Shown here: piece by piece, positions 63,986-64,000 of the stretch
Numbering within the stretch: position 1 is the first letter of the stretch
Layout: each line of letters begins with the position of its first letter
Assembly: GCA_035771175.1 (NCBI GenBank)
Contig: CM069605.1
Coordinates: forward strand, 23,452,288 to 23,516,287
Reading direction: 5' to 3'
Length of the DNA stretch: 64,000 bases
DNA from: Paratinospora sagittata
Lineage: Eukaryota; Streptophyta; Magnoliopsida; Ranunculales; Menispermaceae
The notes under the pieces: model-generated
Database searches by the model: none
What the model was told of the DNA's origin: nothing
The model's input: only the letters and a program-made list of their open reading frames with translations
Made by a program: the position numbers and the translations under genes

Positions 63986-64000
63986 GGCTTCTTCTCTTGG
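63986..64000. repeat. Satellite unit 57, first 15 bases only
   Basis: The window stops within the phasing motif ggcttcttctcttgg, so the array continues to the right. Confidence 0.95.

Larger units (their letters stand above)
1..64000. repeat. Tandem satellite array, 1,147-bp basal monomer, 56 full copies
   Basis: The same roughly 1.14-kb sequence recurs head to tail across the entire window, always in the same orientation and with no foreign insertion. The phasing motif ggcttcttctcttgg (or a one-base variant) occurs at every unit start, the first at 1 and the last at 63986. The basal length is 1,147 bp. Shorter or longer units are explained by a recurrent 10-bp loss, 25-, 22-, 15-, 3- and 2-bp losses, and gains of 1 or 2 bp. 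Units differ by shared variants that define subfamilies and higher-order repeats. There is no stretch without satellite. Long, A+T-rich, HOR-organised satellites are known from eukaryotic centromeres and heterochromatin; that location is inferred here. I recognise neither the family nor the species. Confidence 0.99.

Noticed and set aside
1..64000. CRISPR array
   Set aside because: The repeat period is about 1.1 kb with no short repeats separated by unique spacers, and no cas genes.
1..64000. CENP-B box
   Set aside because: I looked for the TTCG...CGGG pattern of the 17-bp box and found no match in the monomer.
1..64000. Array made by assembly error
   Set aside because: Units carry ordered, distinct variants and indels that fit descent by duplication, so collapse or artificial repetition is not needed. 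The exact copy number of the near-identical trimers still depends on long-read support.

Overview
The whole 64 kb window is one uninterrupted tandem array of a single long satellite monomer. I count 56 complete head-to-tail copies plus the first 15 bases of a 57th. The basal monomer is 1,147 bp; every unit length (1,112 to 1,149 bp) is accounted for by a few small indels. I phased the units on the motif ggcttcttctcttgg, which both opens and closes the window, so the array continues beyond both ends. I found no protein-coding gene, rRNA, tRNA, CRISPR array, inserted transposon or single-copy spacer. A long, A+T-rich (about two thirds by eye), gene-free satellite with higher-order repeat (HOR) structure points to centromeric, pericentromeric or other heterochromatin of a eukaryote. 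A plant seems plausible, but the sequence does not prove it and I do not recognise the family.

Each monomer has a front part (about 1-300) with most subfamily markers, and a C+G-rich island (about 300-600) with six imperfect copies of the palindrome GATAGCGCGCTATC, the last two forming a hairpin. A very A+T-rich tract follows (about 690-760). The end segment carries three copies of gatgtgtt and one of three sequence states: Y (atatacgtac), H (atacacttac) or V (gtacacttac). A 77-codon frame spans each unit junction, but its pattern of change does not look coding.

I named subfamilies by shared variants: A0 (units 2, 7, 10), A1 (26, 28, 35, 37, 39), A2 (41, 44, 46, 47, 49, 50, 52, 53, 55), B (42 hybrid, 45, 48, 51, 54, 56), C (29, 36, 38, 40, 43), D (25, 27, 34, front of 22), E (21, 24, 32, 33), F (20, 23, 30), G (11, 14, 31), K (8, 9, 12, 13, 15, 16, 18), L (17, 19) and M (1, 4, 5, with 3 and 6 related).

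Layout from left to right. Positions 1-17 kb hold diverse units with local duplications. At 17-21 kb there is a 2,283-bp dimer (K-L). At 21-27.8 kb there is a 3,431-bp trimer duplication (F-E-D). At 27.4-32 kb there is a 2,292-bp dimer (D-A1). At 32-39 kb there is a mixed stretch with copies of distant units. At 40-44.6 kb there is another 2,292-bp dimer (C-A1). At 51.4-61.7 kb there are three copies of a 3,431-bp A2-A2-B trimer, flanked by A2-B dimers. Homogeneity rises to the right, which suggests that recent amplification by unequal exchange or conversion was centred there or beyond the window.
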